Assembly: GCA_965221135.1 (NCBI GenBank)
Contig: CBDCRZ010000069.1
Coordinates: 62,001 to 126,000, forward strand
Source of the DNA: Sansalvadorimonas sp965221135
GTDB lineage: Bacteria > Pseudomonadota > Gammaproteobacteria > Pseudomonadales > Endozoicomonadaceae
Direction of reading: 5' to 3'
DNA: 64,000 nucleotides
Shown here: piece by piece, positions 35,331 through 44,113 of the stretch
How the letters are laid out: every line of letters starts with the position of its first letter
How positions within the stretch are numbered: position 1 is the first letter of the stretch
Made by a program: the position numbers and the translations under genes
The notes under the pieces: model-generated
The model's database searches: none
What the model saw: the letters and a program-made list of their open reading frames with translations, nothing else
Told to the model about the DNA's origin: nothing

Positions 35331-35939
35331 TTAACGCAGGCCGCTGACGTAGTTACTCAGAGCATCAATCTGCTTGTTGCTCAGCTTCTCAGCAATATCA
35401 CGCATAATGCGGGTTTCGCCATCATTTACACGGTCGCCTTCACGGAAGTCACGCAGCTGCTTGGCAATATAAGCAGGGTGCTGGCCGGAAAGAGATGGGA
35501 AACGAGCCAGGGAGTTACCCTTGCCGTCCGGGCCGTGACACGCTGTGCAGGCAGAAATCTTCTTCTCAACGTCACCGCCACGGTAAAGCTTCTGACCAAC
35601 TTTAACGGAAGCTTCAGTCGCCTGACCTGTTGGTGCTGGCTGGCTGGCGTAGTAAGCCGCGATGTCAGCGATATCCTGATCAGAATAGTTGCTGACCATA
35701 CCGGTCATCTCAACAACTTTGCGCTCGCCGGATTTGATTTCCTGAATCTGCTTGACCAGGTATCCTTCACCCTGACCAGCCAGATTAGGAAAGTTAGGTG
35801 CACTGCTGACCCCTGTCGGGCCATGACAGGCAGAACAAATTAAGATTTTTTCCTTACCAGCCTCGGCGTTGCCCCCGGTTGCTGCTGCAACACTGGTCCA
35901 CCCCAAACCTACCAGCAAACATACAAATAGCTTTTTCAT
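35331..35939 (-). CDS. Diheme cytochrome c4
   Basis: A periplasmic diheme electron carrier of 202 residues that probably feeds a terminal oxidase. A signal peptide (MKKLFVCLLVGLGWTSVAAA) is followed by two homologous cytochrome domains. Each has a heme motif, CSACH near residue 36 and CTACH near residue 127, with distal methionines in EMTGMVSN and RIMRDIA. The ATG at 35939 is preferred over one 15 codons upstream because it gives a clean signal peptide. The gene lies divergently from engB, the usual Pseudomonas arrangement. The aa3 oxidase genes in this window are a natural electron acceptor (inference). Confidence 0.93.
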   Translation of the reverse strand: MKKLFVCLLVGLGWTSVAAATGGNAEAGKEKILICSACHGPTGVSSAPNFPNLAGQGEGYLVKQIQEIKSGERKVVEMTGMVSNYSDQDIADIAAYYASQPAPTGQATEASVKVGQKLYRGGDVEKKISACTACHGPDGKGNSLARFPSLSGQHPAYIAKQLRDFREGDRVNDGETRIMRDIAEKLSNKQIDALSNYVSGLR

Positions 35940-36222
35940 CAACACAATCCGGTTCACGTTATTTTTCCATGGCAATGCCCACACATATTTTTATGCTCTG
36001 TAATGGGCACTTACCGCTCATGGCTGTTCTAATTCGATCTGTTCAGCGGCCTAAATAATGTGGCTTTATTCCATCAGTCTTTATGCTGACTCGCACTAAG
36101 CCCGACACATTATATACTATGCGTTCTGCAAATCTGAACCGCTCTGTCACACTCAACAGAGTACTTATTCCGTAAGATGGCCTTTCCTAACGCTACAGCC
36201 ATCATAATAAAGAGCTGCTTCC

Positions 36223-36900
36223 ATGCCCGATACCATTACCTCTCTTAACTTTCGTGCCACCCAGTTTATGGTAAGCGCGGCGCGTTTTGACCAGTGCCCA
36301 CCAGCCACTGGCAGGGAGGTTGCTTTTGCCGGGCGCTCCAATGCGGGCAAGTCCAGTGCACTTAATGCACTGACAGGCTCGAACAAACTGGCTCGTACCA
36401 GTAAAACTCCTGGTCGTACCCAGCTGATTAACTTTTTTGAAGTCACGCCGGAACATCGTCTCGTGGATCTTCCCGGTTATGGCTACGCCAAAGTCCCTGA
36501 ACAAATGAAACTGGAGTGGCAGAAACATCTGGGCGCCTACCTTGAACAGCGGGAAAACCTGGCTGGCGTGGTACTGCTTGTGGATATCCGCCATCCCATG
36601 AAAGAGTTCGACAAGACTATGATCGAATGGTCTTCTACCAGCGGCCTGCCTCTTCATATTCTGCTGACCAAAAGTGACAAACTGACGTTTGGCGCAGCGA
36701 AAGGCGCTTTGCAGAAACTGCGACATCAACTGAAAGGTCATCAGGATCTGATCACCATGCAACTGTTCTCTTCACTGAAAAAGAGTGGTGTCGATGAACT
36801 GGCAGCTCACCTGACCCAGTGGCTTTGCACCGAACAGGACGAAGAAGGGTTGGAAAATGATATGAATGAAGAAAGTAGTGCTGGCGAAAAGCTCAACTAA
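36223..36900 (+). CDS. engB: Ribosome-associated GTPase EngB (YsxC/YihA)
   Basis: EngB is an essential GTPase for assembly of the large ribosomal subunit. The 225-residue protein has G1 AGRSNAGKSSALNAL, the TSKTPGRTQL switch, G3 VDLPGYGYAKVP, G4 TKSDKL and G5 near LFSSLKK. The C-terminal ~20 residues are acidic and Ser-rich. The ATG at 36223 gives MPDTITSLNFRATQF, normal for the family. The 3' end runs into a 15-bp tandem repeat. Confidence 0.96.
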   Translation: MPDTITSLNFRATQFMVSAARFDQCPPATGREVAFAGRSNAGKSSALNALTGSNKLARTSKTPGRTQLINFFEVTPEHRLVDLPGYGYAKVPEQMKLEWQKHLGAYLEQRENLAGVVLLVDIRHPMKEFDKTMIEWSSTSGLPLHILLTKSDKLTFGAAKGALQKLRHQLKGHQDLITMQLFSSLKKSGVDELAAHLTQWLCTEQDEEGLENDMNEESSAGEKLN

Positions 36901-36996
36901 AAAGAGCTCAACTAAAAAGAGCTCAACGAAGAATAACTCAACAGCGGTCTGTGAACTTTCAGGCCGCTCTTTAGACTAACGACCCTTTTAGACTAA
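36889..36996 (+). repeat. Short tandem repeats after engB, with a weak hairpin
   Basis: Two to three copies of a 15-bp unit agctcaactaaaaag, the first overlapping the engB stop, are followed by a hairpin (agcggtctg with caggccgct, 36943-36968) and two copies of tttagactaacgaccc. The hairpin with following CTTTAG may be the engB terminator. Confidence 0.7.
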
Positions 36997-37020
36997 CGAC
37001 CCTTGCAGGTTTCGCGCACA

Positions 37021-37061
37021 TAAAAAAAACTCCGGTTATCGGGGGGACGATAACCGGAGTG
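37021..37061 (-). terminator. Terminator of the candidate small RNA
   Basis: A perfect 13-bp stem (actccggttatcg at 37029-37041 with its complement at 37048-37060) and six-base loop are followed on the minus strand by eight T. Confidence 0.92.
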
Positions 37062-37182
37062 AATAAATCGGTTTCAAAGCACACACTACCCTGAAACCTA
37101 ATACAACACACAACACACAAGGAGAAACGGGAAGCACACTAGCTGAAGCTGAACATTTGTTCGGTCGGCAATTGCGCCTCTC
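37021..37182 (-). ncRNA. Candidate small RNA at the Spot 42 / ErsA locus (between polA and engB)
   Basis: The minus strand between polA and engB carries an RNA-like unit of about 160 nt. A sigma-E/AlgU-type promoter precedes it, and the predicted 5' end is near 37182. Inside are a small GAACAAATGTTC hairpin, an unstructured C/U-rich stretch containing TTTCTCCTT (complementary to ribosome binding sites), a stem-loop GGTTTCA/TGAAACC (37070-37098) and a strong terminator. E. coli Spot 42 (spf) and P. aeruginosa ErsA lie in the same place and same direction relative to polA and engB, and ErsA is AlgU-dependent. No reading frame of note is present. I infer a functional counterpart of ErsA, not proven homology. 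Confidence 0.72.
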
Positions 37183-37188
37183 ATATAC

Positions 37189-37215
37189 TCAGACACCCTT
37201 GTCAGGAAAAAGTTC
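37189..37215 (-). promoter_or_regulatory. Sigma-E/AlgU-type promoter for the candidate small RNA
   Basis: On the minus strand GAACTT (37215-37210) is followed after exactly 16 bases by TCTGA (37193-37189). This matches the extracytoplasmic-stress sigma factor consensus GAACTT-N16/17-TCTGA. Confidence 0.75.
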
Positions 37216-37356
37216 AGTTTTTTTTAAACTTTTTTCTGATTTTTTTTCCCGGGCACCTTTTTTACGTTATGTCTCAAGTTATGTCTCACGTTATGGCTCA
37301 GTTTCCGGCCCCATTTTCAGGGGCATAAATACAGACCTGGCTACTGATTTTTGGTG

Positions 37357-39300
37357 CTACTGGCTTTTGATGATCTCACCGGGCAAACGCATAAATCGAT
37401 TGTAATAATCCTTCTCACTAATCGGCGTTTCCAAATTAAAATCCTGGGTTTTTTGCGTCCATAAGTCAGGCCTGGCCAGTTTCATATGTTTGTATTGTCC
37501 GACCTCTGACCAGACATTGGCTGGCAACATGACATTCTTACCCTGGTCGTATTTCCCAAACAGATGAAATACGTTCAGTTTCTTGTCATGCGCTGTTTGA
37601 TTCTCTTCCTCCACCCTGGGGTGAAGAGATTCATTTGGGTCATAATTCACTCGGGTTGAGGGTAGAGTGGAGGCAGAGACTGAGGCGGACGTCGAACTCT
37701 TGGTGGATGTCATTTTCCTTGCCGCTTTGCGTCGGCTCCGGTCTGCCTGAATCTCACTGTAGCGTTTATCCGGCAGAACCTTGCCGCCTTCAGTCTGGCA
37801 TTTAGCCTCCACAGGCTCTGAAGATGGAGAACCTCCACGGAACCAGTTCACCCCGGCATGGATAAGTGAACGGGTAATATAACTTCTCGCCAATTCAGCA
37901 CCCAAACCATAAGCACCGCGCCATTGACCAGGCACCTGATGTTGCTCCAAACGGGCAAGGACCACTTTCATATCACTATGGAAAGCGTCTTCTGTATTCA
38001 ACCAAAGCTCGGGCAACTCAACGTCCACAGACGTATTTTTATCCGCCAAAAGATAACCACCGTCACCTGTCGCAAACAAAGCCAGACGAGCTTCAGGCGC
38101 CACTATGCTGGGGAAATCATTAATCAGTACCACTGTATTCTCTGTACCCTCAACCACCAGTTCTTCAATGGCAGACAAAACAGGTGGAACCAGAGGGTTT
38201 ACCAGCAGCTCTGAACCCGGGCGGTGAGTGTCTGGCCAGCTTTTGCGAATCAACCAGTCAGAAAGCCATACCGCACGATCATTGGATTCCAGCGACACGA
38301 CCAGAGAGGTTTCCGACAGCATTTTCTCCCCACGCCAAAGCTGCACATGCATAGTCCGGCCTGTATCACTGTTCGGGCGGATACGAAGGGAAGTAACACC
38401 GTGATCCTGACAAGCCTTGGCCAGACTTAACCAGCTTTTATTTAATCCCTTGGCGGACTGGACGACGGGTTGATCCACTACGTCAGTCTGGCGGTCAAAG
38501 TGAATGACAAACTGGGCGCCTTCGCCTTCACCTAAATTCGTGCTCTGTGGAGCCATCAATTCCAGGTCAATTCGCTGATCAAGCTCAGGAGAAAGAAAAC
38601 GAATGCGACGCACACCTTCATGGTGGGCACTCAGCTGCGACCTGACTTCCGGCCAATAGTTGTTGAACAGGGACATATGCCCGACAGCAAAGAAAAAGCC
38701 TTCTCTGAGATAAGGGTATCGAGTCTCAGGAATCACTTTATCAAGGGCATTGGTAAATGCCCTGATCCTGAAATCCTGCATACTGGAGGCTGTGGCAAAG
38801 TCGAAGGCAGTCTGCAACCCCCAGGTCACTAAATACGCACCTTTATTACCTGTTACCGACATCAAGGCATTCACTGCAAGGCGACCCGCAATCATCGCCC
38901 CGAGGATAGAACCAGCCCGAACTCCTTCTTCACGGGCAGTACGCATTACTGTGTCACGGTTTTGCCAGGGGCGATCAAGAAACTCCTGACGCTTGCTGTC
39001 CGGAAACCTTTTTAAAAAAAGTTCAATGTTGCCAGAACCCTCACCCTGCTCCTTTTGGCTAATCACTCCCAATGGCGGAAGCTCAGCATCTATACCAAAG
39101 TCACCCGACGTCACTGAAGACGGGGAAATCTGCTCACCAGGCGGAAACACAACGGGAATAGAAGAAAATGCCCAAGCCTTATGGGGCAGATATGACATAA
39201 CGGCCATTGCAGACACGGCAGCAGTGCCCAAAGCCAGGTTGGCCATACGGACACGAACCTTGCGACTCCTGCGTAAATCACCCTCTCTTTTACCTAGCAT
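37357..39300 (-). CDS. Large secreted orphan protein
   Basis: Not recognised. The 647-residue protein begins with a basic stretch (KREGDLRRSRKVRVR) and then a hydrophobic segment ending in PHKAWAFS, a plausible signal peptide with cleavage near residue 44. A second hydrophobic patch is near 125-160 (GSILGAMIAGRLAVNALM). The middle looks like a globular mixed fold. The C-terminal ~170 residues include a basic region (DRSRRKAARKMTSTKSS), a Ser/Thr-rich linker and a terminal domain with FHLFGKYDQGKNVMLPANVW. It separates the small RNA from polA, which are adjacent in E. coli and Pseudomonas, so it appears inserted. Cell-surface or secreted location is inference. Confidence 0.72.
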   Translation of the reverse strand: MLGKREGDLRRSRKVRVRMANLALGTAAVSAMAVMSYLPHKAWAFSSIPVVFPPGEQISPSSVTSGDFGIDAELPPLGVISQKEQGEGSGNIELFLKRFPDSKRQEFLDRPWQNRDTVMRTAREEGVRAGSILGAMIAGRLAVNALMSVTGNKGAYLVTWGLQTAFDFATASSMQDFRIRAFTNALDKVIPETRYPYLREGFFFAVGHMSLFNNYWPEVRSQLSAHHEGVRRIRFLSPELDQRIDLELMAPQSTNLGEGEGAQFVIHFDRQTDVVDQPVVQSAKGLNKSWLSLAKACQDHGVTSLRIRPNSDTGRTMHVQLWRGEKMLSETSLVVSLESNDRAVWLSDWLIRKSWPDTHRPGSELLVNPLVPPVLSAIEELVVEGTENTVVLINDFPSIVAPEARLALFATGDGGYLLADKNTSVDVELPELWLNTEDAFHSDMKVVLARLEQHQVPGQWRGAYGLGAELARSYITRSLIHAGVNWFRGGSPSSEPVEAKCQTEGGKVLPDKRYSEIQADRSRRKAARKMTSTKSSTSASVSASTLPSTRVNYDPNESLHPRVEEENQTAHDKKLNVFHLFGKYDQGKNVMLPANVWSEVGQYKHMKLARPDLWTQKTQDFNLETPISEKDYYNRFMRLPGEIIKSQ

Positions 39301-39406
39301 GGCTCTACCCCTGAATTCAGCGGATCAGAAGTATAGTGAACCTCTAGTCGCCCACAGGCATAACTGTGTAACAGATTGCATACACGTCCAGCTTGTAGGA
39401 AATGGG

Positions 39407-39452
39407 CAAAAAAAACACCCCGGTTTCAATCAGAAAGCGGGGTGTTTTTATA
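39407..39452 (-). terminator. Rho-independent terminator after polA
   Basis: Stem AAACACCCCG with CGGGGTGTTTTT around a 15-base loop, followed on the minus strand by a run of eight T. It separates polA from the orphan gene downstream. Confidence 0.88.
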
Positions 39453-39478
39453 TGGCTCCCATTCAATATCAGGGGCTG

Positions 39479-42286
39479 TTAGTGAGCTTCATCCCAGTTA
39501 TTGCCGATACCAGCTTCCACCAGCAGAGGTACATCCAGAGTCGCAGCAGAAGACATACGCTCTTTCAGACCTTCCACGACAGCATCAAGTTCGTCTTCAC
39601 GCACTTCCAGCACCAGTTCATCGTGTACCTGCATAATCACGCGGGCATCGCAGGTGCTTTCTGAGAGCCAGCTATCCACGGCAATCATCGCCTTCTTGAT
39701 GATATCTGCGGCTGTTCCCTGCATAGGGGCGTTAATCGCTGTCCGCTCAGCAGCTTGCTGACGCATCTTGTTACTGGCGTTGATTTCCGGAAGGTGCAGT
39801 CGGCGGCCAGAAAGGGTTTCTACATAACCTTGCTCATGAGCCAATGCCCGGGTGCTATCCATATACTTTTGCACGCCGGGGTAGCGTTCAAAGTACAGCT
39901 CCACATATTTTTGTGCATCGCCACGGGGAATGCCCAGCTGCTTGGCCAGACCAAAGGCAGACATACCATAAATCAGGCCGAAGTTAATAGCTTTGGCGCT
40001 ACGACGCTGATCAGCCGTCACTTCACCCAGCTCAACACCAAACACTTCTGCAGCTGTGGCCTTGTGGACATCCAGCCCTTCGGAGAAAGCTTTCAGCAGG
40101 CCTTCATCACCTGAGAGGTGGGCCATAATCCGCAGTTCGATTTGAGAGTAATCCGCCGCGACAAGCTTGTAGCCTTTAGCGGGCACAAAAGCCTGACGGA
40201 TACGACGACCTTCGCCGCTTCTGACAGGAATATTCTGCAGGTTAGGATCAGACGACGACAGTCGGCCAGTAGCAGTCACAGCCTGATGATAAGAAGTATG
40301 CACCCGGCCAGTACCCGGCTTCACCATCATCGGCAGTTTGTCTGTGTAGGTAGACTTGAGCTTGCTCAGACTTCGGTGCTCCAGAATCAACCTGGGCAGG
40401 TCATAGGCATTAGCCAGTTCAACCAGAACATCTTCCGCAGTAGATGGCTGACCTTTCGGGGTTTTCTTAAGAACCGGCAGGCCGAGCTTTTCAAACAGCA
40501 GTGCCTGCAGCTGTTTAGGGGAAGCCAGGTTGAACTCTTCACCAGCCACAGACCAGGCTTCATCCTGAAGTTCCATCAAGCGCTTACCGATCTCCTGGCT
40601 CTGGGCAGAAAGACGACCAGAGTCGATCAACGCACCCGTACGCTCAATCCGGGAAAGGATAGGAACCAGCGGCAGTTCAATGTTTTTGAATACATCTACA
40701 AGCCTGCCCTCGGCTTCCAGCTGAGGCCACAGCGCCTGATGCAAACGCAGAGTGATATCGGCATCTTCGGCGGCATAGGGGCCAGCCTGCTCCAGAGCAA
40801 TCTGGTTAAACGTCAGCTGTTTAACACCTTTGCCGGCAATATCTTCAAAGTGAATGGTTTCTACTTCCAGATACTTCTTTGCCAGAGTATCCATATCGTG
40901 GCGGCCAGTTGAATCCAGAACATAGGACTCCAGCATGGTATCGAAAGCGATACCTTTCAGGTCGATATCGTAACGGGACAGCACACTTCGGTCGTACTTA
41001 AGGTTCTGGCCAACCTTGTGACATTTGTCGTCTTCCAGTAAAGGCTTTAACGCCTGCAGCACAGCAGTACGGTCCAGCTGGGCCGGTGCATCAAGGTAAT
41101 CATGAGCGACGGGGACATAAGCCGCCTTGCCTGCTTCAACAGCAAAGGAGACACCGACAACCTCAGCTTCCATATAATCGAGGCTGGTTGTTTCGGTATC
41201 AAAGGCAAACAGTTCAGCGTTCTTGAGCTTTTCCAGCCAGGCATCAAACTCGGCTTGTTCAAGAATGGTCGTGTATTCAGTTTCAACAGCCGGAGGAGGA
41301 GCAAAAGCAGGCTTATCACTTTCGGCAATTGCAGAAGCAGGCGCAGCGGCCTTGGTAGAAGGAGAAGTCGGCTCCCCTGTACCGCCGCCGCTCTTCATCT
41401 CTTTCACCCAGCCACGGAACTCCAGCTCTTCGAAGTAACCCAGCAGTTCATCCTGCTTTTCTACACCGGGAACCAGCTCTTCAACTGTGCAACCAACATC
41501 AAGGTCGGTGCGAATCGTTGCCAGTTCGTAGGAGAGATAAGCCTGTTCTTTGTTATCTTCCAGCTTTTTGGCCATGGTTTTGGCACCACGGAAGGTCAGC
41601 TCTTTAATCTTATCCAGATTGGCGTAAATGGAATCCATACTGCCCAGCCCCTGAAGCAGAGCCAGAGCTGTCTTGTTACCCACACCAGGTACACCGGGAA
41701 TGTTGTCGACCTTGTCACCCATAAGAGCCAGGTAGTCGATAATCAGCTCTGGTCCCACACCAAACTTCTCATGCACACCGGGAATATCCATAACTGTGTT
41801 GGTCATGGTATTCACAAGGGTGACATGTTCATTCACCAGCTGGGCCAGGTCTTTATCGCCTGTAGAAACAACAGTCGGAATGCCTGCTTTGGAAGCCTGT
41901 TCAGCCAGGGTGCCAATCACATCATCTGCCTCAACACCGGGAATCACCAGCATCGGCATACTGGTTGCGCGAATAATATTGTGCAGCGGTTCAATCTGGC
42001 AGCGCAGGTCATCTGGCATAGGAGGACGCTGGGCTTTGTACTCCGGATAAATATCATCCCGGAAGGTTTTGCCCTTGGCATCAAAAATAACCACCACAGT
42101 ACTGCCGAAATAATCCGCCTGCAGACGACGCAACATGGAGACAACTCCTTTCACTGCACCGGTAGGCATCCCTTTGGAGTTCGTCAGAGGTGGCAGGGCA
42201 TGAAAAGCGCGATACAGGTAAGAGGAACCGTCAACCAGAACCAGGGGGTTCTGTGTCGGTTGATCCGGCGTTTGCTGGTCAGTCAT
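39479..42286 (-). CDS. polA: DNA polymerase I PolA
   Basis: PolA fills gaps and removes RNA primers during replication and repair. The 935-residue protein has all three domains. The 5'-3' exonuclease (about 1-300) has LVDGSSYLYRAFHALP and IPGVPGVGNKTAL. The 3'-5' exonuclease (about 330-530) has a complete LFAFDTETTSLDYM, so proofreading residues are retained. The polymerase domain has VAADYSQIELRIMAHLSG, RSAKAINFGLIYGMSAFG and the final MQVHDELVLEV. Length is close to E. coli (928). Divergent from a DUF2782 lipoprotein gene and upstream of its own terminator. Confidence 0.98.
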   Translation of the reverse strand: MTDQQTPDQPTQNPLVLVDGSSYLYRAFHALPPLTNSKGMPTGAVKGVVSMLRRLQADYFGSTVVVIFDAKGKTFRDDIYPEYKAQRPPMPDDLRCQIEPLHNIIRATSMPMLVIPGVEADDVIGTLAEQASKAGIPTVVSTGDKDLAQLVNEHVTLVNTMTNTVMDIPGVHEKFGVGPELIIDYLALMGDKVDNIPGVPGVGNKTALALLQGLGSMDSIYANLDKIKELTFRGAKTMAKKLEDNKEQAYLSYELATIRTDLDVGCTVEELVPGVEKQDELLGYFEELEFRGWVKEMKSGGGTGEPTSPSTKAAAPASAIAESDKPAFAPPPAVETEYTTILEQAEFDAWLEKLKNAELFAFDTETTSLDYMEAEVVGVSFAVEAGKAAYVPVAHDYLDAPAQLDRTAVLQALKPLLEDDKCHKVGQNLKYDRSVLSRYDIDLKGIAFDTMLESYVLDSTGRHDMDTLAKKYLEVETIHFEDIAGKGVKQLTFNQIALEQAGPYAAEDADITLRLHQALWPQLEAEGRLVDVFKNIELPLVPILSRIERTGALIDSGRLSAQSQEIGKRLMELQDEAWSVAGEEFNLASPKQLQALLFEKLGLPVLKKTPKGQPSTAEDVLVELANAYDLPRLILEHRSLSKLKSTYTDKLPMMVKPGTGRVHTSYHQAVTATGRLSSSDPNLQNIPVRSGEGRRIRQAFVPAKGYKLVAADYSQIELRIMAHLSGDEGLLKAFSEGLDVHKATAAEVFGVELGEVTADQRRSAKAINFGLIYGMSAFGLAKQLGIPRGDAQKYVELYFERYPGVQKYMDSTRALAHEQGYVETLSGRRLHLPEINASNKMRQQAAERTAINAPMQGTAADIIKKAMIAVDSWLSESTCDARVIMQVHDELVLEVREDELDAVVEGLKERMSSAATLDVPLLVEAGIGNNWDEAH

Positions 42287-42482
42287 TGTCTTCCTTGTTT
42301 GCCATCGGAATACTGGGGTCGAATTCTGGCCATTGGTAGCTATAAAAGCTTACGGAACTGGCGTTAGAATAATCCCACAAAAAAGTTGTTTGGCTATTCT
42401 AGCAGTCTGTCTGACCCGAGCGCAGCCTTGGCAGCTTGTAAGAAAGTTATTCCTTCCGTTGTGCGCCATTACAGGAGTCACT

Positions 42483-42917
42483 ATGAACACACAAATAAAA
42501 ACTATTTTCGCTGCTTTACTGATGGCCACTATTACCGGCTGTTCCATGCCATCCCCTTCGACCTCCGAAGAGAGCAAGAACACTACGCCTGAAGCCGAAC
42601 CTGTGAACCTTAAAGCAGAAGTGAAAGCTGAAATGCAGGAGCAGGCCAATAAAGAACAGCCCAGAGACGTTAATCCTGACCCTTATCTTGACCCTGACTT
42701 TCCCGGAGGTCTCCCTGCAGGTACAGACATTGTTATTCGAGCAGGCGATGAGCGCACAATTCGGGAGTATCGCGTTAATGGCCAGCTATACGCTATTAAA
42801 GTAGTTCCCAAGGTAGGCAAACCTTATTACCTGATTGCTGAAGACAGCAAAGGTGAACCTCTTCACTTTGATGATACAAAGATGTTGATACCAAGCTGGA
42901 AAGTTCTGGAATGGTAA
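42483..42917 (+). CDS. DUF2782 family lipoprotein
   Basis: A small protein of 144 residues with a lipoprotein signal peptide (MNTQIKTIFAALLMATITGC, lipobox ITGC). A Pro/Glu-rich linker leads to the DUF2782 domain: VIRAGDERTIREYRVNGQLY and IKVVPKVGKPYYLI. The family sits between polA and thrB in Pseudomonas; the role is unknown. The start at 42483 is fixed by the signal peptide; the frame is open further upstream. Confidence 0.85.
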   Translation: MNTQIKTIFAALLMATITGCSMPSPSTSEESKNTTPEAEPVNLKAEVKAEMQEQANKEQPRDVNPDPYLDPDFPGGLPAGTDIVIRAGDERTIREYRVNGQLYAIKVVPKVGKPYYLIAEDSKGEPLHFDDTKMLIPSWKVLEW

Positions 42918-43025
42918 ATAAGTGACCGGGCACTTCCCTTTTCTCGGTAAAGCCTCTGGCACGGTAAAGCTGTGGAATGATATAAGCTCTGAGAGAAGGA
43001 CTGGTTAGGGCAGGAAATAATTAGA

Positions 43026-44030
43026 ATGTCAGTTTATACACAGCTTTCCCGTGAAGATGTCTGCAATTTTCTTTCTCTGTATGACCAGGGCGAACTGGTC
43101 AGCTGGAAGGGAATTGAAGCCGGGATTGAGAACACCAATTATTTTGTAAACACCCGCCACCCTGAAAAGGGTGAGCAAAGCTTTGTGCTTACGATTTTTG
43201 AATATGTTCCCCATGAACAGCTGCCCTTCTTTATTCAGTTTATGGAGTTGCTCGCAGATGCTGGTCTGCCGGTTCCGGCACCTGTTCATGGCTGCGATGA
43301 TGAACCTCTACGGCAACTGAAAGGCAAACCCTGCCTTCTTCAACCTCGCTTACCCGGTCAGCATGCGGAACCTGCCGACCTGACAATAACCCAGTGCCGA
43401 GCCATTGGCGAAAACCTGGCCCGTATTCATGTGGCAGGGCAGGGCGCTAGCTTCTCCCAGGAGAATATTCGCGGCATGGAGTGGATAAATAAACAGATTC
43501 ATCGCCTCGAAAAGCTGATTCCCCAGGCTGAAGCCGCTGCTCAGTCCGAACAGTGGCAAGCCATAACCTCCGGTTTAGCCGCACATCCCAACCTTCCCAG
43601 AGGCTTGATCCACGCCGACCTGTTTGTGGATAATGTGCTGTTTGAGGGGGAGACTGTCACCGGGATGATCGATTTCTTCCAGTCCTGCAACGACTGGCTG
43701 CTTTACGATGTGGCTGTGACCGTTAACGACTGGTGCCTCCAGCCGGACTCTCTGGAGCTGGACCCTGCCAAAACCAAAGCCTTGCTTAATGCCTATAACA
43801 AAGTCCGCCCGTTCACCGACGATGAACGCCAAATCTGGCATCTTATGCACAGGCTGGCCTGTTTACGGTTCTGGATATCCCGCATTATCACCTACAAACA
43901 CCCTGAAGATGAGCACAGTCAGGATGACCACGAGGAAGAGGTGATTCGCCACTTCAAAGATCCGGATCAGTTCCGGGACATGCTGGCTTTACGCACAGCG
44001 ACTGCAGACTCTCTGAAACTGCCACATTAA
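43026..44030 (+). CDS. thrB: Homoserine kinase ThrB (choline-kinase-like type)
   Basis: This enzyme phosphorylates homoserine in threonine synthesis. It is the aminoglycoside-phosphotransferase-fold type found in Pseudomonas, unrelated to the GHMP kinase of E. coli. The 334-residue protein has the N-terminal MSVYTQLSREDV, the GIENTNYFV block, the catalytic HADLFVDNVLFEG and the metal-binding GMIDFFQSCND. Together with metX it draws on the same homoserine pool, though the genes are far apart here. Confidence 0.93.
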   Translation: MSVYTQLSREDVCNFLSLYDQGELVSWKGIEAGIENTNYFVNTRHPEKGEQSFVLTIFEYVPHEQLPFFIQFMELLADAGLPVPAPVHGCDDEPLRQLKGKPCLLQPRLPGQHAEPADLTITQCRAIGENLARIHVAGQGASFSQENIRGMEWINKQIHRLEKLIPQAEAAAQSEQWQAITSGLAAHPNLPRGLIHADLFVDNVLFEGETVTGMIDFFQSCNDWLLYDVAVTVNDWCLQPDSLELDPAKTKALLNAYNKVRPFTDDERQIWHLMHRLACLRFWISRIITYKHPEDEHSQDDHEEEVIRHFKDPDQFRDMLALRTATADSLKLPH

Positions 44031-44113
44031 AGCATTCCTTTCCCACTACACACTTGCTTCTGGCAGCCGATACAAGAGTATTCATCCTGTATGGTTTGCC
44101 GGAAGAGTCTGTT

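Noticed and set aside
41102..42367. Long open frame (421 codons) on the plus strand across polA
   Set aside because: It is antisense to the conserved polA coding sequence; the translation is low in sense and has no family motif.
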